NCBI RefSeq assembly: GCF_003576645.1 | Contig: NC_044929.1 | Location: 19,433,141-19,497,140, forward strand | Origin: Ipomoea triloba | Taxonomy: Eukaryota; Streptophyta; Magnoliopsida; Solanales; Convolvulaceae | Direction of reading: 5' to 3' | Length of the DNA: 64,000 nucleotides | Shown: piece by piece, positions 36,001 through 45,779 of the stretch | Position numbering within the stretch: the stretch's first letter is position 1 | How the letters are laid out: every line of letters begins with the position of its first letter | Translations under genes and position numbers: made by a program | Notes under the pieces: model-generated | What the model was told of the DNA's origin: nothing | Databases searched by the model: none | What the model saw: the letters and a program-made list of their open reading frames with translations, nothing else

Positions 36001-36542
36001 GCTCCCTTTTTCTAATATAACACACCAAGCAATAGAATGAACTAGGCAGACAAAATAACAAACTGTAATGATACTATTCGTGGGATCTTTAGGTATTGTC
36101 CTAGCATGTTTGTCTGGATTTAAATGTTACCTAGTTCCTCAAGCAGGGAGCATATAATCATGCATCAGAACCAATCAATGATTCAACTACAGAGCAGTAG
36201 CACTACAAACTTGGCATGAACTAAGAGAAAATGAAATACAATAGGCAAACAATTAACAATCCCACTGCAAGGTTACTGACTATCAAATAAACAACATCTG
36301 TTCACTTGTTTTATAGGAAACTCATATCAATAGAGAACATAAAATAAAAATATTACAAACAGACAACAGAAAGGATAATTATTATGAACCTACATGTTAC
36401 CAAAGCTATTTTTGGCATATGCTCCACCCTCATGTCCCGAATACATAAATAGAGATCCAGAATGCTTAAGAGATACCTGAATAAAATCAGTCCAAAAGTA
36501 GCACTGAATCAAATAAATACCTAAATGGTTGAAAATTAAGGG

Positions 36543-36579
<37 letters not shown>

Positions 36580-36894
36580 NNNNNNNNNNNNNNNNNNNNN
36601 NNNNNNNNNNNNNNNNNNNNNNNNNNNNNNNNNNNNNNNNNNNNNNNNNNNNNNNNNNNNNNNNNNNNNNNNNNNNNNNNNNNNNNNNNNNNNNNNNNNN
36701 NNNNNNNNNNNNNNNNNNNNNNNNNNNNNNNNNNNNNNNNNNNNNNNNNNNNNNNNNNNNNNNNNNNNNNNNNNNNNNNNNNNNNNNNNNNNNNNNNNNN
36801 NNNNNNNNNNNNNNNNNNNNNNNNNNNNNNNNNNNNNNNNNNNNNNNNNNNNNNNNNNNNNNNNNNNNNNNNNNNNNNNNNNNNNNNNNNNNNN

Positions 36895-36933
<39 letters not shown>

Positions 36934-38983
36934 AAACCACTTTTTTTTGTGGGGTGGGGGGGACAAAGAGTGGTAAAAGCTCTTAAGTGGGACAACAAGG
37001 AACCGTGATTAAGCTTTAAAAAAAGGGAAGCATGTGACTACCAAACTAAACTAAGTACAAGAATCTATGGGTATATTCCTACCTCCACTGTGGCCAAACC
37101 TCTGGTCACCATCTCGATCATCCGTGTTCTAATCTGAAAATTGCTATGATCAAATTAACTTATCTCACTTTTAAACCTCATTCCAACAACAACATTGAAG
37201 AATGACTTACCTCTTGATCAGACTTCTCATTTTCAAATTTGGGATAAAATGTAGCTCTTACTTGAGCTTGTGAGAACGTGGACTTGCCAACTGTAAAATT
37301 CTCCAGTAAATTACCTCTAAATACATTGCTAAGAGCAGCATTCTTTTGCCCATTTATTGGTTTGTTAACTCCATTAGTCTGGACTTCAGCTGAAGCTTGA
37401 TTAGTTGGAGCATTTCCAACTTCAACTGCTGCTGGTCCACTTACTTTTCCATAAGATTTCTGCTTCCAAACAACCTTTTGACTATGAGCTGGTATCTTAT
37501 TTATCGTTCCAATGCCTCCAAACTGCAATTGTGGCAATGGAACACTAGAGTGCACATTTTTGTCCGCAATATCCAGCAAATTGATTCCACTGGTGACATC
37601 TTCAACAGCAGCAGCAGCTGCAGGCTCCATTTTTGAGGATGAACTGGGTATCCTATTGGAACTTGGCTTTTCTTGCCATCTTTGTTCCCTAAAACCACCC
37701 CTTTTCTGCATTTTGTAAATAAAAACCAATTACCATCCCTTTCCGGGATGCTACCAGCAAAAGAAAATGACTGAAAGAAATTGGACATACTCAATTATAG
37801 AGAGCCCTTAAGAATCTACCAGATTCTAAATTATAGAATTAAAGAATACACAAAAAAAAAAAAAAAAAATCATCCGATGATCTGACAGTGTAGAGATCCA
37901 AATAAAAGCAAGCTTTGAATATGAACACCCCAAGTGCATACTAAAAGGAGGCTGTTAGAAATTAGGAGCCTCAAATAGTAATAATGCTTTGAAACTTCTA
38001 TAAGATATCTACTATTAAACTGAGTGCACATTTAAGGGTGTGTTTTGTAACCCGGAAAATGATTTCAGTCAGAATTTGGTGTTTGGCAACATCCGGAAAA
38101 TGTGGTCATTTTCCGTTGACCACGGAAAAATGACTTCCGGACAAAAAAATCCGGTCATGCAAAGTTTTTTTTGTAAAAAAAAAATAAAAATATTTATAAT
38201 TTCTAATAAATATATTTAGTTTATATATTTTTATATTTTAAATAAAATAATAAAAATATATAATTATACATTTCTACTCATTTTCTGAAAAATGAACCAA
38301 ACAACAGTTTTCCAGAATACATCCGAACACTGAAAATGAACTAATTTTCGGGAAAATGACTCATTTTCCAGAAAACATTTTCCAAAGTCATTTTCCGCCT
38401 TTTCAAACACACCCTAAAACAAGAGAGATTTTTCTTTCTCTCAAGTTTCAATAGCTTGACACGTTTCCTCACACTTCCCATTCATTTGAGAGGAAAAATC
38501 ACACACACTGATCAAGCACAGTTAACAACTCTGCGTTTAAATCATCTTAACACAGATAAACTTAATCGGATAAAACATAATATAAACATAATGATTAAAT
38601 TAAGGAAAACAGTAATCCGTATATAACTATGTCAATTCCATCCAGAATTACATACAGGATCATTCAATTTTCATCCGATAGAGAAATTTTCAGCTCAAGA
38701 GAGCACACCAGCTTCCAAATTGGAGCAAATAATGGTTAATATTCTCTGCAACATTCATACGGCAGATGAAGACAACGCAATAAGCATACAGACGGAAGAA
38801 GATTACCTGCTTCTGCGACATAGGTGGTGGACGGAAGAGTGAAGTGGAGAAAGTGAGAGAGCGAGAGTGGATGAAGATGAAGGTTCTGGAAGGGAGAGAA
38901 GCAGGTGAAGAAGAAGTAGAAGAAGGATAGCGAGAAAAGCGGGCAACGTTGAAACGGAAAATGATCCTCTGCGACGCCGACAT
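19875..38983 (-). CDS. Plant tRNA ligase RNL (ligase-kinase-cyclic phosphodiesterase), 27 exons
   Basis: Coding exons, 5' to 3': 38807-38983, 37211-37705, 37083-37133, 36394-36476, 35588-35687, 34791-34869, 33870-33993, 32976-33082, 32311-32439, 31256-31320, 31009-31173, 30436-30596, 30071-30102, 29131-29288, 28870-28949, 28162-28227, 27790-28076, 25682-25789, 25203-25300, 24368-24428, 23399-23475, 23247-23318, 23082-23158, 22047-22127, 21241-21343, 20643-20795, 19875-20267. These give 1,193 aa in one continuous frame (Arabidopsis RNL is about 1,104 aa). The ligase domain has the adenylation motif KHSGS (Lys about 245). The kinase P-loop GIPGCAKS starts about residue 787. The C-terminal phosphodiesterase has two HVT motifs (His about 1088 and 1149). 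The enzyme joins tRNA exon halves and, in the family, spliced bZIP60 mRNA. The first 54 residues have no acidic residue and resemble an organelle presequence; a second ATG is at codon 55. Confidence 0.95.
20999..21045. other. Poly(G) tract with one N (low-quality sequence)
   Basis: About 47 G with a single undetermined base at 21014, in tRNA ligase intron 25. Most likely a sequencing or gap-closing artefact, since similar G runs flank the gap at 27136. Confidence 0.7.
23880..24050. repeat. Degenerate tandem repeat in tRNA ligase intron 20
   Basis: Three to four imperfect copies of a unit of about 55 bp containing ATAATGATA(T/C)AGCAAAT and GGAGACATTCTGAA. Non-coding. Confidence 0.6.
25555..25620. 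repeat. Polypurine/G-run tract in tRNA ligase intron 18
   Basis: AAAGA repeats pass into GGGAGGGGGAGGGGGGGG and a further GGGGGAGGGG. Four or more G runs with short spacers could form a G-quadruplex on the plus strand, which is the template strand for this gene. Confidence 0.6.
26637..26868. mobile_element. TA-bounded element with repeated ACTTAAGGTGC
   Basis: A segment of about 215 bp sits between TA runs (26637-26652 and about 26850-26860) in tRNA ligase intron 17. It holds five to six spaced copies of (A/T)CTTAAGGTGC separated by GTTTGTGTA-like words, and an inverted GCACCTTAA near the right end. A non-autonomous element that targets TA repeats, or a Helitron-like repeat, would fit. The class is not decided. 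Confidence 0.5.
27136..27742. other. Assembly gap (607 N) in tRNA ligase intron 17
   Basis: The N run is flanked by poly(G) on both sides. The exons on either side (27790-28076 and 25682-25789) join within a conserved FFPG/IPGCAKS stretch, so no coding sequence is expected in the gap. Confidence 0.95.
30231..30380 (+). mobile_element. Intact SINE with 16-bp target duplication (tRNA ligase intron 12)
   Basis: A 150-bp tRNA-derived element with a box-A-like GTAGTCCAGTGGCATC start and box B GGTTCGAGCC. Its body contains GAGAAAGTAGTTATGAACAG and its tail is TAATAGAGTCAGTAGTATTC plus A. It is flanked by AAACTAACTAAAGAAA at 30215-30230 and 30381-30396. It is the reference copy for the family fragments at 11.5-12.1 and 17.3-17.5 kb. 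Confidence 0.85.
31827..32041 (+). mobile_element. Intact SINE (Au-like) with 17-bp target duplication (tRNA ligase intron 9)
   Basis: A 215-bp tRNA-derived element starting GCCCGTAAGGGCAGCCCAAG, with box B GGTTCGAACC. It ends GGGTTTACCTAGTTAATCC without a long poly(A). It is flanked by AAAGAATGCTAACTGAA at 31810-31826 and 32042-32058. The sequence resembles the Au SINE group of plants (assigned from memory). It differs from the family at 30231. Confidence 0.85.
33457..33850. repeat. Two-level minisatellite in tRNA ligase intron 7
   Basis: Units of about 42 bp share AGAAGAGAAGTAACAGG and alternate between two types (AAATTATGCAAAGTGTGAC and ATTTCATCTAAATAGTTAC). A block of about 195 bp made of these units plus a unique CATGATATGAATCAAAATGG segment is itself present twice. 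An 80-aa frame across it is a by-product, since the region is intronic. Confidence 0.8.
34330..34570. repeat. 120-bp tandem duplication in tRNA ligase intron 6
   Basis: Two adjacent diverged copies of about 120 bp, each starting GGAAGTGT(C/T)(A/G)CAAAGATAGG and ending AAGGCTTAGATTTC. Several substitutions show it is not recent. Confidence 0.75.
36580..36894. other. Assembly gap (315 N) in tRNA ligase intron 3
   Basis: The N run is flanked by poly(A) of about 38 bp on both sides. The flanking exons (37083-37133 and 36394-36476) join in a conserved stretch of the ligase domain, so no exon is missing. Confidence 0.95.
38036..38414. mobile_element. Tourist-like MITE in tRNA ligase intron 1
   Basis: A 379-bp element with ends GGGTGTGTTTT and (inverted) GGGTGTGTTTG, flanked by TAA on both sides. 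The interior is rich in CCGGAAAATG and its inverse. Pattern of PIF/Harbinger-type MITEs. Confidence 0.7.
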
Positions 38984-39354
38984 CCACAGGAAAGGAGTGT
39001 GTGTGTGTGTGTGCGCACGTAAATATGGAGGAGGTAAGGAGCGTAAATTAGCGGGGAATTGCAGAGCGGCGCAACCGCCTTCGAGTCAATCGGTTCCAAA
39101 AGGAGAAAGTTGGAAGGCCCGGTCTTTGCTTGCTTACGTTACTGGTGAGACTGACTCAACGTGCTCACGTGTTAGTTTATCACTTTTATCATTTTATTTT
39201 TAAAACAAAATTTGAATTAATTTAGTATAATTATGGTAATTAAAGAAAGTTAGTGAAGACATAATTGTTTTCCTTGATTTTCATGGAAAGCAAAATACCA
39301 AGGTGTAACCAATGAAAAATAATTTTCATCCAACTAAAAAAAAGGAAAATCTTA

Positions 39355-39569
39355 GGGTGAGTTTTGTTCACACATGAGAACCGAAATGAATATCAAATAC
39401 TTGGTAATGATAATGAGCAGAGAAATAAAACTCTTATTTTATTAGAGAATGTGTTTTGCAATTAATAGAATAATCAAAACTCATAATAGTGTTAAAATTT
39501 ATTAATCAAACAATAACAATGATTTTAATACCCATTCCTAATAACTAAATTTGTCAACTAAACACACCC
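39355..39569. mobile_element. Tourist-like MITE upstream of tRNA ligase
   Basis: A 215-bp element with ends GGGTGAGTTTTGTTC and (inverted) GGGTGTGTTTAGTTG, flanked by TTA on both sides, about 370 bp upstream of the tRNA ligase ATG. Confidence 0.7.
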
Positions 39570-40129
39570 TTAATTTTCTTCAAATTCAAATAAATCATTT
39601 TTTATCGGAAAAAGAATAATAAAAAAAAAACATTTTACGTACAACCAAACACCTCTTTATAGCTTATAAAACTAACAGATATATTTTCTGATAAAAAAAA
39701 TAAACATTCAAAGTAGAGTACCTTGAACGCTGAATCCCAGTCTCCCAGATTCTCAGATTCCAAATTTTTTTGTGGACGGTCCGTTCTCGGTCGCGAAAAA
39801 CTTGGACAATACAACTATATTAAGGAGAATAAAAGATTACTAGTTCTGAATTTGTGATTGGAAGTTAGTAGATTACCACAGTTTTTATATATATAACCCT
39901 AAATTGCTAATTTGCGTACCCGTTGAGGACTGAACGGCCGAGCCTATGGCTCAAGCTGGACGGCGTGGGAGAGACAAACATATGGATGGTTGAGACGTTG
40001 AGTTTGCACTTCCGCTCAAACTGACAGATAATTAGGGAAAGGGGATCTATATATACATATATATAAAGTCAAATGCAAACTGACCTCAAATGCACAATTT
40101 TTAAAGGTCTTAGTTTTGTCCAGTCTTTG
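39570..40129. other. Intergenic, no gene supported
   Basis: AT-rich DNA between the tRNA ligase promoter region and the LINE remnant. Nothing recognisable. Confidence 0.4.
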
Positions 40130-40348
40130 AGTTTTTGTGTTTTCCCAGTTGGAAGGGAAGGAGCTAGAAGGGTGGGTGTTGGAAAACAGACTAAGGTATG
40201 GGACAGTCCGTGGCTTATGGAAACATCTAACCCCTATATCACAACTGAAGTAATTCCACAATTGGCTGACATAACAATGGATGAGTCTCGGTGGGAAGGG
40301 ATGATGACATCTTGAACAATATGTTCCAGCCTAGAGATGTATGTGGAG
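40130..40348 (+). pseudogene. LINE reverse-transcriptase remnant, 5' part
   Basis: The plus-strand translation contains GVGKQTKVWDSPWL, matching the conserved G-x-G-x-x-T-x-V-W-x-D-P-W-L block just downstream of the reverse transcriptase in plant LINEs. The frame stops at 40315 and the sequence is then split by the chromovirus. The continuation is at 45780-46260. Confidence 0.6.
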
Positions 40349-40792
40349 TGATAGGTCTTGGTATTCAAAATGTTCTTTTAGAGTAAGAACAAACTCCACT
40401 TCGTACTTCGAGTGTACGCAACTCCAACAAAGATGATAAGAGAAAGAACTAATGATAATTATTCATGCTTTCTTTTGTTGGATACATTGTATTTAAAGGT
40501 CCTAATGTCCTTACTGGAAAGGAAAAGAACAAAATTTACAGAACATATTATATATTACAATATTGCAATTAGAGGAAGTAGCTTCAGATGATTGCTTAGC
40601 TCAAGGGAATCTAATCTGCTCAAGACCATTGACCTCTTCCATGCTTGCACAGCTCGAGGGAATCTGCCCAGGAGATTTGTCTCTTTCATTTACCCATAAA
40701 CAAATGAATTATCTTGTTTGTATCTGCGCTTACGGGTTGACCGACGAGGAGGTAAGTTATTACTTACTGTTATTGGTGCAGATTCCGTATCA
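40349..40792 (-). repeat. 3' LTR of the chromovirus
   Basis: 444 bp, TG...CA ends. Promoter-like TTTAAATAC on the minus strand near 40490-40500. Confidence 0.92.
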
Positions 40793-42573
40793 TCACACCC
40801 TCCTTTAGAATTCACCTCGACCTCGAGGTGTAGGTTCGGATACTGGGCTAGAAACACCGTTGCAGGCTCCCATGTAGCATCAGCTGGGCCTCCATCGCTC
40901 CATTGCACCAGCACTTGCTCTTCCAAAACTCCATGGCGTAAGACCTGTCGATGTTCACGAATAGCAATCGGAATGGACACCAGCCGACCATCATTCAAGG
41001 TAGCAGGTAGTGGTGCGATGGTCGTGGAATCAGGCCCTCGAAATGGACGCAGTAAGGACACATGAAACACTGGGTGTATCTGCACATGATCAGGTAACTG
41101 GAGGCGATACGCTACTGCACCGATCCGTTCAAGAATAGGGAATGGTCCGTAGTAACGACATGCAAGTTTTTGGTTGAAACGTCGGGCAAGGGAGTGTTGG
41201 CAATATGGTTGCAATTTTAGTAGGACCAAATCACCCACTTGGAATGTGAGTTCACGCCTCTTTTTGTTAGCCCGCTGAGCCATACTATATTGAGCTTGAC
41301 GTAAGTTCTCACGAAGAGAACGAAGTAGTTGATGGCGTTCTTGGATCAGGCATTCTACTACAGGTACAGTGGTGCTGTTCTGAGCGTAGGCGGGAATGTT
41401 TGGAGGTTCACGACCATACAATGCACGAAACGGTGATGTCTTGAGATGTTCATGATAAGACGTGTTAAGACAAAATTCAGCCCAACATAGAAATGTCTTC
41501 CACTTTGCTGGTTTGGCATGAGTAAAGGCTCGCAAATACTGTTCAACTCCCCTATTGGTGACTTCTGATTGGCCATCGGTTTGAGGGTGGTAAGCAGTAC
41601 TATGGCAAAGAGAGGTACCACTTAGTCTGAATAATTCTTTCCAAAAGTGAGAGAGAAAAATCCGGTCCCGATCTGAAACAATAGAGGATGGAAAACCATG
41701 TAATTTTACCACAATTTCAACAAACACTACAGCAGCCTTATGAGCGTCAAATGTAGGTGGTAGACAACCCAGGTGAGTGTATTTAGTGAGTCGGTCAACT
41801 ACAACCATGATCACTGTGCAGCCTTGTGAGAGTGGTAAACCTGTAATAAAATCCATAGTAACGTGTTCCCAGACTTGAGACGGAATTGGAAGTGGTTGTA
41901 ATGGTCCGGCGGGGGGTTGAGTTGAGTACTTTGTGGTTTGGCAAACCAAGCATGCAACGATAAATTCTTCAACATCCCCGCGCATTTTTTCCCAATAAAA
42001 TACTGCACATAATAGAACTAAAGTTCGCTTCACCCCGCAATGTCCGGCCATAAGGGTAGAGTGATATTCATGCAACAAAACCTGCTTTAAATGGGATGAA
42101 GAGCTGATATAATAACGTTGCTTAAAGAATAAAATACCATCTCTACTGTGAATGTGAGGGCGAGCATTGCCTGTTTCCAACTGTGCATGAATTCCCAGTA
42201 AATCAGGTTGGGTACGGTTGTCATTGCGAATATCTGCAAGCAGTGAGGGAATTGGTTGCGTTAGAGCAAAGAATAAGGAAGTTGTTGTCAATGAGACATC
42301 AGTTTCCTCAGTCCGTCTAGATAGTGCGTCGGCAACCCTGTTGGTGGCCCCTGATTTATATTCAATAACAAAATGGTAGCCCATCAATTTTTGGATGTAC
42401 CGTTGTTGTTCAGGGGTTTGAATAACTTGTTGCAACAACTCTTTCAAGCTTCGGTGGTCTGTTCGGATAACAAAAAGGGAACCAAGAAGGTACTGCCGCC
42501 ATTTCGCAACCGCCTCTACAATTGCGTATAGCTCTCGAACATAGGCAGATGCTGCTTGCAACCTTGGACCCAA
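40690..42573 (-). pseudogene. Chromovirus RNase H end, integrase and chromodomain (pol, 3' part)
   Basis: A single open frame of 627 codons. It starts inside RNase H, then has the H-H/C-C zinc-binding region (HEYHSTLMAGH ... CLVCQ). The integrase core follows, with acidic residues in TMDFITGLP, VSDRDRIF and TDGQSEVTNR. A C-terminal chromodomain-like segment (VLVQWSDGGPADATWEP) ends the frame. The last codons read into the 3' LTR. It is the same reading frame as the reverse-transcriptase block, separated from it by two frame breaks. Confidence 0.88.
40793..40808 (-). promoter_or_regulatory. Polypurine tract of the chromovirus
   Basis: On the minus strand AAAGGAGGGTGTGA directly abuts the 3' LTR, the expected site for plus-strand DNA priming. 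Confidence 0.7.
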
Positions 42574-42775
42574 TTTTTTTGCTGAAAAAGACGATAGGAT
42601 GTCCCTCTTGCATTAACACTGCTCCTATCCCAACAGCCGAGGCATCTGTCTCAAGAACAAACTGCAAAGCGAAGTTAGGTAAACAAAGAACAGGGGTATT
42701 AAACATCGCTGTCTTTAACTTGTTAAAAGCTTGCATGGCTTCGTCAGTCCATGCAAATGAATCTTTTTTTAACAA
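42410..42775 (-). pseudogene. Chromovirus RNase H, out-of-frame segment
   Basis: Contains the RNase H core [16 protein letters not shown]. It is offset from the reverse-transcriptase frame by a break near 42780-42800 (short C run) and from the integrase frame by a break near 42570-42580 (run of seven T on the plus strand). Confidence 0.8.
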
Positions 42776-43884
42776 GTCTGTAAGAGGTGCAGCTGTTGGG
42801 CGTAATGGTGGATGAAACGCCGATAGTATCCTGTCAACCCCAAGAATCCACGCAGTTGCTTAATTGAGACTGGTTGTGGCCAATCAACCATCGCTTCAAT
42901 TTTTGCAGGATCAGGATTTACTGTGCCATTAGTAATAATATGGCCCAAGTACTCAACTGTAGTCTTGCAAAATAAACATTTGGTAACCTTGACAAAGAAC
43001 TTTTGGCTTTCTAATGTTGTCAGCACAATTTCCAAGTGTTGAACATGCAATTCCATGGTCGGACTGTAAACCAAGATGTCGTCAAAAAAAACTACAACGA
43101 ACTTGCGTAAATAGGGGCGGAACAAGTGATTCATCGTTGCCTGAAAAGTTGAAGGGGCATTTGACAACCCAAATGGCATGACCAAATACTCATAATGCCC
43201 ATCATGAGTGCGAAATGCCGTTTTAAAGATGTCATTCTCCGCCATGCGAAGCTGGTGGTAACCCGAACGCAAATCCAGTTTGGTGAAAAATCGTGCTAAT
43301 CCCAGTTCATCAAATAATTCATCCACAGTGGGAATTGGAAAATGGTCTCGAATTGTGATCTTATTCAACGCCCTATAGTCCACACAAAACCGAAAACTGC
43401 CATCTTTCTTTTTCACAAGCAATACTGGTGAAGAGAACGGGCTCGTACTTGGTCGGATAATGCCTGTGTCAAGCATATCTCCAACCATTTTTTCAATCTC
43501 AGATTTTTGGCAGTGAGGATAGTGATACGGTCGGACATTAACAGGCCCTGATCCTGGAATTAAGTGAATATGATGGTCAAATAATCGGCGTGGTGGCAGA
43601 CCCCGTGGTAACTCAAAAACTAGAGCGTGTTGTTGTAAAATAGTCAGGATTTCTATGGGGGTGTCATTTGGCCACTGGATTGGGCTTATTGCAGTAGATT
43701 CTTCAGGTGGAACTGGTGAGAGCTCAAAACAACTATGCACATCATCTGATTCTAATAGGGCAAAAAGATGTGAATAAGAAACTTGTGTTAAGCGTGGTGA
43801 TTGTTCTCCATGTAACTGTATAGTAACCCCCTGCCACATGAACAACATCGAAACTCCAACATAGTCGTGAGTGACACGACCCAA
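42769..43884 (-). pseudogene. Chromovirus reverse transcriptase
   Basis: A 371-codon frame with the reverse-transcriptase blocks in order: SPFSSPVLLVKKKDGSFRFC, DLRSGYHQLRM, PFGLSNAPSTFQ and the catalytic FFDDILVYS. Then comes the connection block leading to RNase H. The upstream end is joined to the protease only after a frame break between about 43890 and 44000. Confidence 0.88.
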
Positions 43885-43946
43885 ATCCTATAACCACTGG
43901 ACCCCCAATACTATATCTGGCCCTTTAATCGGTAGTATGAAAAGTG

Positions 43947-44495
43947 TTACCGAAAACACATGTCCTTGTAATGATAATGGGCATCTAGGCAAGATTGTGA
44001 ACATTGAAGTGAGTCTCCATTTCCGATATAGACCCGAAACGGAGGGATGGCCTGGATTGGAATATTCAGGCGTTCAGCAATTTGGGGTTGTATAAAGTTG
44101 TGTGTACTCCCACTATCGATAAGCACCTGCAGACTTTCGTTATGGATGATCCCTGTAAGCCGAAGGGAACGTGGTGTGCCAGGACTGGCCATTGAATTCA
44201 AGCTTGAGCAATCGCCCGTGAGGACCTGTTCATCAATCTCGTCCAGTTGTTGTAAAACATCACTTGAATTATCATCCTCTGAGCACATTAAGAGCAATGA
44301 TCGATTTGGGCAACGGTGTGATCTAGACCATTTCTGGTCACAAGTATAGCATTCTCCTCTAGCAATTTTTGCTTGTCTTTCAGCAGCAGAAATCTGGACA
44401 ATCGGAAGGGCTTTCTTGTGTATAATAGGAGATGGTAATGGAATTATTGGAGAAGGAAGGTTTGGGTTAGAGTGGCTATTTTGGTGTGGTTGTGA
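43947..44495 (-). pseudogene. Chromovirus zinc knuckle and aspartic protease
   Basis: The frame is open from the gag stop. It holds a CCHC-like knuckle (CYTCDQKWSRSHRC, about 44300-44350) and the protease active-site motif LIDSGSTHNF (about 44100-44135). It is the same frame as gag and ends early at 43947 because of a one-base shift. Confidence 0.85.
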
Positions 44496-45305
44496 TTAAG
44501 GGGGACCACGAGGAAGGTATTTTTGGTGGTTGTGAGTCTGAAACAAGTACCGTAATTCACCCTGCTGAGCCTCAACTTCAGATGCCAGTGAAAAAGCTTG
44601 AATGAGTGTAGTGGGTTTGGTGCGTTGCACCTCTCTACGTATGGTAGATTTCAAACCAGCCACAAACATCGAAATAAGAACGACTTCGGGAACATTAGTC
44701 ACTTTATTTAGTAACTTCTCATATTCTGCCCGATATGTCGCGACTGTGGTTGCTTGGCACGTCTTTGATAATCGGCCCAGAAAATCTTCAAAATGAGAGG
44801 AATCAAATCGGAGCCGCACTTGGTCAAGAAACTCAGGCCATGAGCGTAATAAGTTGTTGTTTTTCATCCACCGGAGCCATTTTGAAGCTTCCCCGCTAAC
44901 CATGAAGGAAACATAAGATAGTCGTTGCTCCTCCGGAATGTCGTGATAGTCAAAAAATTCCTGCATCAGAAAAATCCAACCATGTGGGTCAGCTCCATCA
45001 AATTTGGGTAAATCAATTTTGAGAGGTAAATGGCGTTTGGAGGTATTTGCAATTGGTTCATTTGGTAATGCAGCAGATGGTGTGTTTTGGAGTGTGGCTG
45101 AGGTAAATTGGTTATTGTTGGGTGGTTGTAAATGGTGAGGTACAGAGAGTTTTAGAGATTCAATGGACTGAGCAAGATGTTGGATGGAACGTTGCAGAAC
45201 TTGGGTTGTTTGGTGCTGAAAAAGGGATTGTTCCCGTAGTTGATTTCGGAGGTCTGTGATAGGGTCGTCAACCGGAACTTGTTCAGAGGTGGTGTTGTCA
45301 GCCAT
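44496..45305 (-). pseudogene. Chromovirus gag
   Basis: The frame starts MADNTTSEQ at 45305 and contains the retrotransposon gag core (WLRWMKNNNLLRSWPEFLDQ). It stops at a TAA at 44496-44498, although the same frame stays open beyond the stop into the zinc knuckle. The stop is thus a nonsense change within a gag-protease frame. Confidence 0.82.
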
Positions 45306-45312
45306 GTAGGTT

Positions 45313-45330
45313 CGGAATGAAAGCACCAGT
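45313..45330 (-). promoter_or_regulatory. Primer-binding site of the chromovirus
   Basis: Directly inside the 5' LTR, the minus strand reads CTGGTGCTTTCATTCC. TGG next to the LTR fits a tRNA 3'-CCA primer. I cannot assign the tRNA; it is not the common initiator-Met site. Confidence 0.6.
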
Positions 45331-45774
45331 TGATAGGTCTTGGTATTCAAAATGTTCTTTTAGAGTAAGAACAAACTCCACTTCGTACTTCGAGTGTACG
45401 CAACTCCAACAAAGATGATAAGAGAAAGAACTAATGATAATTATTCATGCTTTCTTTTGTTGGATACATTGTATTTAAAGGTCCTAATGTCCTTACTGGA
45501 AAGGAAAAGAACAAAATTTACAGAACATATTATATATTACAATATTGCAATTAGAGGAAGTAGCTTCAGATGATTGCTTAGCTCAAGGGAATCTAATCTG
45601 CTCAAGACCATTGACCTCTTCCATGCTTGCACAGCTCGAGGGAATCTGCCCAGGAGATTTGTCTCTTTCATTTACCCATAAACAAATGAATTGTCTTGTT
45701 TGTATCTGCGCTTACGGGTTGACCGACGAGGAGGTAAGTTATTACTTACTGTTATTGGTGCAGATTCCGTATCA
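45331..45774 (-). repeat. 5' LTR of the chromovirus
   Basis: 444 bp, one visible difference from 40349-40792. Confidence 0.92.
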
Positions 45775-45779
45775 TGGAG

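Larger units (their letters stand above)
40349..45774 (-). mobile_element. Ty3/gypsy chromovirus (Reina-like), 5,426 bp, TSD TGGAG
   Basis: A complete minus-strand LTR retrotransposon. The two 444-bp LTRs (40349-40792, 45331-45774) start TG and end CA and differ at one position that I could find (A versus G in ATGAATTATCTTG/ATGAATTGTCTTG). Target duplication TGGAG is at 40344-40348 and 45775-45779. The order gag, protease, reverse transcriptase, RNase H, integrase, chromodomain is that of plant chromoviruses. The small size and short LTRs suggest the Reina clade (inference). The coding region is interrupted by one stop and three frame breaks, so this copy is not autonomous as assembled. Confidence 0.92.

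Noticed and set aside
36390..37008. Long frames on both strands across the second gap
   Set aside because: They consist of poly(A)/poly(T) and N. Only the small exon at 36394-36476 is real.
37397..37718. Plus-strand frames over the tRNA ligase N-terminal exon
   Set aside because: Antisense shadows of exon 2, whose minus-strand translation matches the family.
38803..39099. Alternative minus-strand frames around tRNA ligase exon 1 with longer N termini
   Set aside because: They do not join in frame to exon 2; only the frame from 38983 does.
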